Source of the DNA: Firmicutes bacterium UBA993
Lineage (GTDB): Bacteria; Bacillota; Dethiobacteria; DTU022
Assembly (NCBI GenBank): GCA_002292015.1
Contig: DBBD01000149.1
Span: 1 to 17,453, forward strand
Reading direction: 5' to 3'
DNA length: 17,453 bases
Position 1 is the first letter of the stretch, and each line of letters starts with the position of its first letter. Both the position numbers and the translations under genes were made by a program. Positions 1-6,521 of the stretch are shown piece by piece. The notes beneath the pieces were generated by a model that saw only the letters and a program-made list of their open reading frames with translations, had not been told where the DNA came from and did not search any database.

Positions 1-69
1 TTTCCCCGCGATAATTAAACCGTTAATAACCACCCCTGAGGTGACCTTTTCACATACTATTGACATACC

Positions 70-91
70 TTGGGGTCAGGTCTTGAAATAT
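70..91 (+). repeat. Left 22-bp inverted repeat of the Y1 transposase remnant
   Basis: The plus strand here contains GGGGTCAGGTCTTGAAATAT (72-91), preceded by TT. Its exact reverse complement occupies 408-429. The stop codon of the transposase remnant overlaps this repeat. Confidence 0.9.
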
Positions 92-381
92 CACTTTTTT
101 CTTTTCCATACTATCTTACTGACCGTAGTATGGTAAATACCTACCGAGTCTCCAATCTCCTTATGAGCGGCTAGCTTCCGGAGGTTCCGTTAGAAGATGA
201 TAGTGGTTATCCTTCAGACAAAAGGCGTGGCAGAACCAGTTGCACTTTTTGACAACCTCAGCAATTAAATTTAAAAGGTTTTATGGTCCCGATCATCCTG
301 GTAGATATTATTTCCTGCATAACCGCGTGAGGTAACGTGATATACTGCTCCAGGATATTCAATGCGTAGCAGTCTAGCCAT
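91..381 (-). pseudogene. REP-associated tyrosine (Y1, HUH) transposase remnant
   Basis: Starting at ATG 381 the minus strand reads MARLLRIEYPGAVYHVTSRG, the typical opening of Y1/REP-associated transposases, and continues to DDRDHKTF. One missing T near 273-277 then shifts the frame. The next frame continues with EVVKKCNWFCHAFCLKDNHYHLL, which includes the HUH signature His-Tyr-His, and stops at 161-163. The remaining 60 or so bases, in another frame, read KEIGDSVGIYHTTVSKIVWK, the C-terminal helix-turn-helix end of the same family, and stop at 91-93 inside the left repeat. The central part, including the region expected to hold the catalytic Tyr, is deleted. The frameshift plus the deletion make this clearly non-functional. 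Confidence 0.85.
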
Positions 382-407
382 GGTGCATTTTCATCACAAC
401 TAATGTT

Positions 408-429
408 ATATTTCAAGACCTGACCCCAA
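408..429 (-). repeat. Right 22-bp inverted repeat of the Y1 transposase remnant
   Basis: This is the perfect reverse complement of 70-91. It lies between the pyrE stop (452-454) and the transposase start (381), and marks the 5' end of the element in its own direction. Confidence 0.9.
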
Positions 430-443
430 TTGCTTCGACGAGC

Positions 444-484
444 CCCCTGCTTTAGTCTTTTGGTTTTTGCAGGGGCATCCCTGC
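444..484 (-). other. Stem-loop region at the 3' end of pyrE (possible but weak operon terminator)
   Basis: On the minus strand CCCCTGC (475-469) can pair with GCAGGGG (450-444) around a loop that contains the pyrE stop codon. The same segment can instead pair upstream with GCAGGG (484-479) in a tight hairpin. Neither structure is followed by a T run, so a normal intrinsic terminator is not supported. No other terminator is visible before the transposase remnant. Confidence 0.3.
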
Positions 485-1015
485 AAGGCAGAGGGGGCAA
501 TCGTCCGGATTATATAACGGTAGATCCATTGAGAGCAGCGCATGGGTGGGCTGACCGAAATCAACCGAGCCGGCTGAACGATCAATAATTACTGACACAC
601 CAACCAGTACGGCCTGTAGCCCAAGCAGCAAGTTGATCACTTTTTGCACTGATCCGCCGGTGGTAACAGCATCTTCAACCACCAGAACTTTTTCTCCCGG
701 GTCAATTTTAAAGCCACGCCGGAGGAGCATTTTCCCCTCAACTTGTTCGGCATAAAGAGCTCTTGCTCCGAGTGCCCGCGCTGTTTCATAGGCAATAACC
801 ACACCACCCATTGCCGGACCAATAACAATTTCAACGTTACGGGTCAAAAACGGTTCCGCCATCAGTGCAGCAATTTTAGCTGTATATTGCGGGTATTGGA
901 GGAGTTGTGAGCATTGCAAAAAGCGGCTGCTGTGCCGGCCAGAGGTTAACAAAAAGTGCCCATTTTTTATTACTCCTGTTTTTTCAAGCAACTTGGCAAC
1001 AGTTTCGCTCTTCAC
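452..1015 (-). CDS. pyrE: Orotate phosphoribosyltransferase
   Basis: PyrE makes orotidine 5'-phosphate from orotate and PRPP, the fifth step of UMP synthesis, in the cytoplasm. The 187-residue product has the PRPP-binding motif VLVVEDAVTTGGS at 110-122. The opening LTSGRHSSRFLQ (24-35) matches the orotate-binding N-terminal part of the family. A C-terminal CPLC pair (Cys173, Cys176) is typical of the PyrE subgroup seen in Clostridia and Thermus-like bacteria. Translation starts at GTG 1015, which overlaps the pyrF stop as GTGA, so coupled translation is likely. It is the last gene of the pyr operon and is followed by the transposase remnant. Confidence 0.95.
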   Translation of the reverse strand: MKSETVAKLLEKTGVIKNGHFLLTSGRHSSRFLQCSQLLQYPQYTAKIAALMAEPFLTRNVEIVIGPAMGGVVIAYETARALGARALYAEQVEGKMLLRRGFKIDPGEKVLVVEDAVTTGGSVQKVINLLLGLQAVLVGVSVIIDRSAGSVDFGQPTHALLSMDLPLYNPDDCPLCLAGMPLQKPKD

Positions 1016-1716
1016 CGCGCAACCTCCATGTCTGCAATAATCCTACCGGCTGCCAAAAAGGGATCAGCTGCCCCCGTAATCGGGCGGCCAACCACCAGGT
1101 AATCGCCACCGGAGGCGATAACATCAGCAGGGGCAGCGACCCGCTGTTGATCAAATTTTTCTGCGCCGCCGGTCCTGATTCCGGGGGTGACCGTAATGAA
1201 CGATTCCGAAACTGCCGCTTTGACAGCGGCAACTTCCAGGGGCGAGCATACCACACCGTCAAAGCCGCACTGTGCTGCTAACCGGGCCATAAGTATAACA
1301 TTCTCAGTGGTGCTGCCTGATAAGCCTATTTCAGCCAAGTCATGATCGCCAATGCTGGTTAACATGGTAACAGCAATCAACAACGGTTTGTGTCGCAGGC
1401 TTTCAACCGCTTCACGGGCTGCCAGCAGCATAGCCTTACCTCCCGAAGCATGCAGGTTAAGCATCCAGATCCCGAGCGAAGCAGCTTCTCTTACTGCGGC
1501 GGCAGCGGTGTTCGGTATATCGTGAAATTTGAGGTCAAGAAACAGGCGGTAGCAGGAAGCCAGTTCAGCAACCAGCGCTGGTCCGCCGGCCATATAAAGC
1601 TCCAGGCCTACTTTAAAGCCGATCCCAAGAGGACTAAGCTCTTCAGCAAGGCTTTTAGCCCGGAGCGGATCAGCCAAATCAAGAGCTACAATCAGGCGAC
1701 CGGCATTATTATTCAT
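1012..1716 (-). CDS. pyrF: Orotidine 5'-phosphate decarboxylase
   Basis: PyrF decarboxylates OMP to UMP, the last step of the pathway. The 234-residue product carries the catalytic Asp-x-Lys-x-x-Asp signature in DLKFHDIPNT (Asp61, Lys63, Asp66). It also has the phosphate-binding TPGIR (178-182) and VVGRPIT (209-215) segments of the family. ATG 1716 is chosen because AAAGGAG ends 9 bases upstream and the protein then begins MNNNAGRLIVALD, the usual family start. A longer in-frame extension to 1812 lies inside pyrD and adds no family sequence. The start overlaps the pyrD stop by 8 bases and the end overlaps the pyrE start by 4. Confidence 0.95.
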   Translation of the reverse strand: MNNNAGRLIVALDLADPLRAKSLAEELSPLGIGFKVGLELYMAGGPALVAELASCYRLFLDLKFHDIPNTAAAAVREAASLGIWMLNLHASGGKAMLLAAREAVESLRHKPLLIAVTMLTSIGDHDLAEIGLSGSTTENVILMARLAAQCGFDGVVCSPLEVAAVKAAVSESFITVTPGIRTGGAEKFDQQRVAAPADVIASGGDYLVVGRPITGAADPFLAAGRIIADMEVAR

Positions 1717-2644
1717 AATAATCATCTCCTTTATGCGCAATTCCTTCAAGATCCCCGAGAGCGGCAACATTGTGTTCAACCATATAGTCTGCAAGACCCC
1801 GGTATATCTCATCCGGCAGTTCGTGGTTATAAAAAAGAGCGGTACCCACAGCTACCGCCCTGGCGCCGGCCATAATAAACTGCAGTGCGTCACGAGCCGA
1901 TGAAATTCCACCCATGCCCAGCAAGGGAATTTTTACCGCTTCAGCAGTTTGCCAGACCATCTTCAGTGCTACCGGCAGAATTGCCCGTCCGGATAGCCCG
2001 CCAAAGGTATTACCCAAAAGTGGCCGCCTGGTTTCGATATCGATCAGCATACCCGCTATGGTGTTAATTAAGGAAAGAGCATCTGCTCCGGCAGCTTCGG
2101 CCGCCTTGGCTAAAACAGTAACATCAGCCACGTTGGGTGAGAGCTTGACCAGCAGGGGCAAAGATGTCTGCCGGCGGACAGCTTTTACTACCTGGTAAGT
2201 CTGGTCGGGATCAGTACCAAAGGCAATCCCACCGGCTTTAATGTTTGGGCAGGATATATTTATCTCAATCCCATCCACCCCCCCGGCCCCGGTTAAGCCG
2301 GCTGCAACCTGCGCATATTCTTCAACAGTGCGGCCGACTATATTAACAATGATTCGCGGCCCGGCACTTGTAAGCTGCGGCAGATCCTGTTCAAGAAAAT
2401 GCTTTAAGCCCGGATTTTGCAGGCCGATCGCGTTGAGCACCCCGGAGGCGGTCTCAGCCAGACGAGGTGGTGGATTACCGGGCCATGGCTCAAGAGAAAC
2501 GCCTTTGACAATGATCGCACCCAGGGCCCGGGTGGAAAAGCGCTCCCGATACTGTTGGCTGTTGCCGATTGGGCCCGATGCCGCCAGGATTGGTGTGGAT
2601 AGCCACAACCCGCCCAGGTTTACCTGCAAATCAGGCTTAGTCAA
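1709..2644 (-). CDS. pyrD: Dihydroorotate dehydrogenase B (NAD+), catalytic subunit
   Basis: This is the FMN-containing catalytic subunit of class 1B dihydroorotate dehydrogenase, which oxidises dihydroorotate to orotate and passes electrons to PyrK and then NAD+. The 311-residue protein shows INISCPNIKAGG, in which Cys132 is the catalytic base diagnostic of class 1 enzymes. It also has the FMN-site GPIGNS near 24-29, NAIGLQNPG at 71-79, and C-terminal MGGI and VGTALF segments. The start is TTG 2644, preceded by GAGGTG; it overlaps the pyrK stop by 8 bases. No membrane segment is present, as expected for a class 1B enzyme. Its neighbour pyrK confirms the 1B assignment. Confidence 0.95.
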   Translation of the reverse strand: MTKPDLQVNLGGLWLSTPILAASGPIGNSQQYRERFSTRALGAIIVKGVSLEPWPGNPPPRLAETASGVLNAIGLQNPGLKHFLEQDLPQLTSAGPRIIVNIVGRTVEEYAQVAAGLTGAGGVDGIEINISCPNIKAGGIAFGTDPDQTYQVVKAVRRQTSLPLLVKLSPNVADVTVLAKAAEAAGADALSLINTIAGMLIDIETRRPLLGNTFGGLSGRAILPVALKMVWQTAEAVKIPLLGMGGISSARDALQFIMAGARAVAVGTALFYNHELPDEIYRGLADYMVEHNVAALGDLEGIAHKGDDYYE

Positions 2645-3440
2645 AAAAAATCACCACCTCTGCCGGAAAAACCGGTCCATCATAACAGACCCGCCTGTAA
2701 CCTTCTCTGGTTGCAACAGCGCAGCCGAGGCAAGCCCCGATGCCGCAAGCCATTCGCTCTTCCAGAGAAATCCAGGTTGGTAAACCTTTCAGGCGGCCAA
2801 GGTTGGCTACTGCTTTGAGCATCGGCCGGGGACCACAGGAAAAGATTGCCCCGTAGCGATCTGCATCGGCGCTCAGCAGGCGGGAGAGCAGGTTGGTGGC
2901 CGTTCCTTTCTCGCCCCGGCTCCCGTCTTCGGTTGTTTCTAATACAGTAATTCCTGAGATCTTAAGATCTGCGGCCGGACAAACCAACTGGGCTGCCGTG
3001 CAAGCAGCGTAAATCATGGAGCACGGTTTAGCGGCTGCAGCAGCAAGAAAAACCAGGGGTGCGATACCCACACCTCCCGCTACCAACAACGAGTTTTCCG
3101 GTAAAGCTGGGAAACCGGTGCCGAGCGGTCCAAGCAGTTTTATAGTAGATCCTGCTTCAGCATCAGCAAAAATGCCTGTTCCCTCACCTCTTACCTGGAA
3201 GAAAAGAGTCAGTTCTCCTCTTTTGTGATCAACCTTAAAGATGCTGAGCGGCCTCGGAAGTTGCTGCTGCCGGTTTGGAGGCGGATAGAGCATGACAAAT
3301 TGGCCAGGTACTGCTTTTTGCACTATAGCCGGCGCTAACAGGGTCAGCCTGGTAAAACCGGGCGCAACAATCCTATTTTCAACAACCGGGTAACCCTGAG
3401 GCCTACCGGTGCGACACTGGCTCCTTTTCAGTGACCACAC
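2637..3440 (-). CDS. pyrK: Dihydroorotate dehydrogenase B, electron-transfer subunit
   Basis: PyrK carries FAD and a [2Fe-2S] cluster and moves electrons from PyrD to NAD+. Visible motifs are the FAD-binding RPLSIF (63-68), the NAD-binding GGVGIAPL (122-129), SCGPRPML (201-208), and four cluster cysteines, Cys232, Cys237, Cys240 and Cys252, in CGIGACLGC and CYDGPVF. Numbers count from GTG 3440, the only canonical start in frame before the conserved region. That GTG lies inside the end of pyrC and has no properly spaced Shine-Dalgarno. A CTG at 3431 sits 6 bases after GAGGTG and is a plausible real start. The first 15 or so residues are therefore uncertain; the rest is firm. Confidence 0.92.
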   Translation of the reverse strand: MWSLKRSQCRTGRPQGYPVVENRIVAPGFTRLTLLAPAIVQKAVPGQFVMLYPPPNRQQQLPRPLSIFKVDHKRGELTLFFQVRGEGTGIFADAEAGSTIKLLGPLGTGFPALPENSLLVAGGVGIAPLVFLAAAAAKPCSMIYAACTAAQLVCPAADLKISGITVLETTEDGSRGEKGTATNLLSRLLSADADRYGAIFSCGPRPMLKAVANLGRLKGLPTWISLEERMACGIGACLGCAVATREGYRRVCYDGPVFPAEVVIFFD

Positions 3441-4728
3441 CTCTTTTCATCACTACTTCGCCACCGACAATCGTGTAGGCCGCAACACCGGTTAGCCGGT
3501 AACCGGCAAATGGAGTATTTCGGGCTTTGGAATACCAGGTGTTTGGATTCACGGAAACTTCCTGTTTCAGGTCAATCAGAGTCACGTCGGCCGGGCTGCC
3601 CGGCTGGAGGGTTCCACCGCTTACCCTAAGAATACGGGCCGGTGCAGTGCTTAATTTATCCATAAGTAGTGGCAGTGTCAGCTTTTTAATACGTTTTGCA
3701 CTAAGTTCATTGAGCAGCAGGGAGAGAGTCGACTCCAGGCCGGCAATGCCAAATGGCGCAAAATCGTATTCAACATCTTTATCATCCGAGTGATGCGGGG
3801 CATGGTCTGAGGCGATCGCGTCGATTGTGCCATCGATCAGTCCTTCCCAGAGCGCCTGCCGGTCAAACTCGGTCCTGAGCGGGGGGTTCACCTTGGTATT
3901 AGTGCTGTAGCTTAAGTTTTTCACTGCCCGGTCAGTGAGCAGCAGGTGGTGCGGGGCTACTTCGGCAGTCACATTCAGCCCCGCCGCCTTCGCCTGGCGC
4001 ACCATTTCCACTGAGCCTGCCGTAGATAAGTGAGCCAGATGTAATCTACCGCCGATATATTTAAGCAGCAGCAAATCACGAGCCAGCATTACTTCTTCCG
4101 CTGCCGCTGGTGTGCCCCGCAGCCCAAGTGCAGATGAAACTGCACCTTCATGCATCATGCCACCGGCTGATAAGCTGGGGTCCTCTTCATGGAGAATAAT
4201 CAGCGCATCAATACCTTTACTATACTGCAAGGCATTACGCATCAGTGATGCGCTTACAACCGGCCGGCCATCGTCCGAAAAGGCCACGGCGCCACCCTTT
4301 TGCATCCGCCCCAGCTCGGCCAGTTCATGCCCCTCAAGGCCCTTGGTCAAAGCACCGCAGGGAAAGATTCGCACAGCGGCACGAGCGGCGCGCTCTTTAA
4401 CATAGCCGATCACCGAGAGGTCATCAGCAACGGGCTTGGTATTGGCCATGGCTGCCACGGCGGTAAAACCGCCGGCTGCCGCCGCCCGGGCACCGGAAAA
4501 GATATCTTCTTTATACTCGTAACCAGGATCGCGCAGGTGGACGTGCATGTCGATCAGACCGGGAGCCACAACCAGGCCGGTAGCATCAAGTGTTTCTGTT
4601 CCGGCCGGCGGTTTCAGCCCCTTTTCCACCGCTTCGATGATTGCGCCGCGGATCAGTAAATCTGCCTCCTGATCATAGTTCCTGGAAGGGTCAATCACCC
4701 TGCCGCCTTTTATTAACAGTGTTTTCAT
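3403..4728 (-). CDS. pyrC: Dihydroorotase (class I, zinc-dependent)
   Basis: PyrC cyclises carbamoyl aspartate to dihydroorotate. The 441-residue length is normal for the class I (bacterial/CAD-like) group. Metal-binding residues are visible: His62 and His64 in DMHVHLRDPG, Asp151 in FSDDGRPV, His180 in ILHEED, His233 in HLAHLSTA, and catalytic Asp308 in ASDHAPH. The NTKVNPPLR segment near 277-285 is the usual substrate-site stretch. ATG 4728 overlaps the pyrB stop in ATGA after AAAAGAGG, so the two are likely translationally coupled. The 3' end overlaps the presumed pyrK start. Confidence 0.96.
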   Translation of the reverse strand: MKTLLIKGGRVIDPSRNYDQEADLLIRGAIIEAVEKGLKPPAGTETLDATGLVVAPGLIDMHVHLRDPGYEYKEDIFSGARAAAAGGFTAVAAMANTKPVADDLSVIGYVKERAARAAVRIFPCGALTKGLEGHELAELGRMQKGGAVAFSDDGRPVVSASLMRNALQYSKGIDALIILHEEDPSLSAGGMMHEGAVSSALGLRGTPAAAEEVMLARDLLLLKYIGGRLHLAHLSTAGSVEMVRQAKAAGLNVTAEVAPHHLLLTDRAVKNLSYSTNTKVNPPLRTEFDRQALWEGLIDGTIDAIASDHAPHHSDDKDVEYDFAPFGIAGLESTLSLLLNELSAKRIKKLTLPLLMDKLSTAPARILRVSGGTLQPGSPADVTLIDLKQEVSVNPNTWYSKARNTPFAGYRLTGVAAYTIVGGEVVMKRGVVTEKEPVSHR

Positions 4729-5657
4729 TCCTCTTTTATCCCTCCCAGTAGAAGGTAGAAAAGCGCCATGCGCACTGCAACTCCGCCGGTTACCTGATCT
4801 AATACAACAGAACGGGGGCTGTCGGCCAAACTTGAAGATATCTCAACACCCCGGTTGATCGGCCCTGGGTGCATAATTAATAGGTCATCTTTGGCGTTGG
4901 CTACTCTTTGTTCGGTCAAGCCGTAAATCTCCGCGTACTCACGCAGACTTGGAAATAGTCCGCAATCCTGGCGCTCTTTCTGCAGCCTTAAGGCCATAAC
5001 GACATCGGCATTTTCGACAGCTTCTTCAACCCGGTCGTAAGCTTTAACACCGAAGGCCTCAAGATCCGGGGGCATTAACGTCGGCGGGCCGGCAATTACC
5101 ACTTCCGCCCCCATTTTTTGCAGCCCCCAGATGTTGGAACGGGCTACCCGGCTATGGCGAACATCTCCGACGATCACCACTTTTAGTTTTTCCAGGCGTC
5201 CCTTCTTATCAAGGATTGTAAACAGATCCAAAAGCCCCTGGGTCGGGTGTTCGTGCATTCCATCGCCGGCATTAATAACAGAGGCGTTAATGTTACGCGC
5301 CAGGTAGTGAGCAGCGCCGGATACCGGGTGGCGCATGATAACGCACTCAACTCCCATCACCTCTACATTTCTGACCGTATCCTTAAGGGTCTCACCCTTA
5401 ACCAAACTCGATGATGATCCTGCAACGCTGACCGAATCTGCACTCATATATTTTTGGGCCAATTCAAAACTGGCCTTGGTCCTGGTGCTCGGTTCGTAAA
5501 ACAGATTCAGGATCGCGCGGCCCCGCAGCGTAGGCACCTTTTTTATCTTGCGGAGCATTATTTCCCTCATCGAACGGGCAGTCTCCAAAATCAGTGTAAT
5601 CTCTTCGGCAGAGATTTCTTCCAGGCTGAGAATATCTTTACGCCTTAAAGCCTGCAT
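4725..5657 (-). CDS. pyrB: Aspartate carbamoyltransferase, catalytic chain
   Basis: PyrB joins carbamoyl phosphate and aspartate to form carbamoyl aspartate. The 310-residue protein has the carbamoyl-phosphate motif FYEPSTRTKASFE (Ser57, Thr58, Arg59, Thr60), Lys88 in SSLVKGET, the HPTQGLLDL segment (137-145), Arg168 in GDVRHSR, and the aspartate-loop MHPGPINRG (262-270). No pyrI regulatory chain is present nearby, as in the Bacillus-type enzyme, so control is probably through PyrR attenuation rather than allostery. It starts at ATG 5657, 37 bases after the pyrR stop, with GGGAG upstream. Confidence 0.96.
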   Translation of the reverse strand: MQALRRKDILSLEEISAEEITLILETARSMREIMLRKIKKVPTLRGRAILNLFYEPSTRTKASFELAQKYMSADSVSVAGSSSSLVKGETLKDTVRNVEVMGVECVIMRHPVSGAAHYLARNINASVINAGDGMHEHPTQGLLDLFTILDKKGRLEKLKVVIVGDVRHSRVARSNIWGLQKMGAEVVIAGPPTLMPPDLEAFGVKAYDRVEEAVENADVVMALRLQKERQDCGLFPSLREYAEIYGLTEQRVANAKDDLLIMHPGPINRGVEISSSLADSPRSVVLDQVTGGVAVRMALFYLLLGGIKEE

Positions 5658-5694
5658 TGATCAAATTCTCCCTTCCCTGTTAATACTTAGCCCA

Positions 5695-6237
5695 TTAAGT
5701 TTCCATAATATCGACCCGGTCGACCTGATCGATTTCATGCACCTTAACCTCAACCTGCTCGCTTCGCGACGTGGGCACATTTTTGCCTACGTAGTCGGCC
5801 CTGATCGGCAGTTCACGGTGCCCGCGATCGATGAGGACAGCAAGTTGAATGGTGGCGGGTCGGCCGTGATCAATCAGCGCGTCCATAGCCGCCCGGATCG
5901 TGCGTCCGGTATAAAGAACATCATCTACCACTACAACATGCTTATTATTCAAGTCGAAGGGTATATCGGTGGTATGAACGACGGGCTGATCTTCGCGCTG
6001 GGAAAGATCGTCTCGATATAGTGTGATATCGAGAATGCCAAGAGGGACCGGGGAGCCTTCTATCTCATTTAGATAGCTTTGCAGCCGGGTTGCCAGGGGC
6101 ACTCCTCGCTTGCGAATTCCGACTAGGACCACATCTTTTACATCTTTATTGCGTTCAATAATCTCATGTGTAATCCGCCGCAGGGCCTGCCCAATTGCCT
6201 TTTCATTCATGACGGTTACTTTATGCTTAAGCGTCAC
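5695..6237 (-). CDS. pyrR: PyrR bifunctional regulator / uracil phosphoribosyltransferase
   Basis: PyrR binds UMP and then the pyr leader RNA, which favours the terminator and switches the operon off; many members also have weak uracil phosphoribosyltransferase activity. The 180-residue product matches Bacillus PyrR along its length. ALRRITHEIIERN (18-30), LVGIRKRGVPLA (38-49), DITLYRDDLS (70-79), the PRPP motif VVVVDDVLYTGRT (101-113) and IDRGHRELPIRADYVGKN are all visible. GTG 6237 follows GGAGGTG with good spacing. The matching leader RNA lies directly upstream, at 6301-6396. Confidence 0.97.
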   Translation of the reverse strand: MTLKHKVTVMNEKAIGQALRRITHEIIERNKDVKDVVLVGIRKRGVPLATRLQSYLNEIEGSPVPLGILDITLYRDDLSQREDQPVVHTTDIPFDLNNKHVVVVDDVLYTGRTIRAAMDALIDHGRPATIQLAVLIDRGHRELPIRADYVGKNVPTSRSEQVEVKVHEIDQVDRVDIMET

Positions 6238-6300
6238 CTTTTCACCTCCTTCCTGCCGCTGCTCAGCTGTACTGGCACAGTTAGCAAATGCTTGGGTACA

Positions 6301-6339
6301 TTAAAAACACCGCCACTGCTTTGGGAGCGCGGGCGGTGT
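6301..6339 (-). terminator. pyrR leader: Intrinsic terminator of the pyr leader attenuator
   Basis: The minus strand has ACACCGCC (6314-6307 side of the stem paired with 6339-6332), a loop of about 17 bases, then GGCGGTGT followed by TTTTT (6307-6303). The hairpin ends about 65 bases before the pyrR start, so it would stop transcription before any coding sequence. An alternative pairing of GGGCG (6363-6359) with CGCCC (6335-6331) would break the terminator stem and act as antiterminator. Confidence 0.92.
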
Positions 6340-6360
6340 ACAGATATTTCACTACTGTCG

Positions 6361-6396
6361 CCCCCTTGCCAGCCTCGCAGGACCATCTTTAAAGGG
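6361..6396 (-). promoter_or_regulatory. pyrR leader: PyrR-binding loop (anti-antiterminator) of the pyr attenuator
   Basis: The transcript contains UCCUGCGAGGCU (minus strand of 6382-6371), matching the conserved UCCNGNGAGGCU-type PyrR-binding core known from Bacillus pyr leaders. It is closed by flanking CCCUU and AAGGG arms. With UMP bound, PyrR should stabilise this hairpin, which sequesters the GGGGGCG stretch needed for antitermination and so lets the downstream terminator form. Confidence 0.92.
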
Positions 6397-6411
6397 TGCC
6401 TAACTACGGTA

Positions 6412-6440
6412 AATTTAGCACTAGATAGACTCTAAGTCAA
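6412..6440 (-). promoter_or_regulatory. Sigma-A-type promoter of the pyr operon
   Basis: TTGACT (6440-6435) is separated by exactly 17 bases from TAAATT (6417-6412). The transcript would start near 6405, just before the PyrR-binding loop, and run through the attenuator into pyrR. Confidence 0.85.
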
Positions 6441-6463
6441 GAATTTTATTATTGGGGTGCATC

Positions 6464-6487
6464 AAAAAGGGGAAGCTTTTCCGCCCC
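6464..6487 (-). terminator. Probable intrinsic terminator after the quinate-dehydrogenase-like gene
   Basis: On the minus strand GGGGCGGAA and TTCCCC form an imperfect, bulged GC-rich hairpin around AAGC, followed directly by TTTTT (6468-6464). It lies about 35 bases past the stop of the upstream gene and before the pyr promoter, so it separates the two transcription units. Confidence 0.65.
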
Positions 6488-6521
6488 TGCAGAATACCAT
6501 TATCAGCAATTTCGTGAATAA

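Larger units (their letters stand above)
70..429 (-). mobile_element. Degenerate REP-associated Y1 (IS200-like) transposase element, internally deleted
   Basis: A 360-bp unit is bounded by a perfect 22-bp inverted repeat (70-91 and 408-429). Between the repeats lie the N-terminal and C-terminal parts of a Y1-family transposase with its middle missing. REP-associated tyrosine transposases (HUH nucleases) are single-strand transposases found near palindromic ends, so end repeats plus transposase remnants fit a non-autonomous, MITE-like derivative. It lies 22 bases beyond the pyrE stop codon and in the same orientation as the pyr operon. It looks immobile by itself and would need a full-length relative elsewhere in the genome. 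I see no target duplication, which agrees with this family. Confidence 0.8.

Noticed and set aside
30..46. Small inverted repeat (CACC, CCTGA, GGTG) left of the transposase element
   Set aside because: Only four pairs with no T run on either side; too weak to call a terminator.
258..500. 80-codon minus-strand frame spanning the element end and pyrE 3' end
   Set aside because: It crosses the inverted repeat, is out of frame with both the transposase remnant and pyrE, and matches no family.
1390..2783. Long plus-strand open frames opposite pyrF, pyrD and pyrK (for example 1390-1875 and 2241-2783)
   Set aside because: They are antisense to firmly identified genes, contain no recognisable domain and have low-complexity, Arg/Pro/Ser-rich translations typical of shadow frames.
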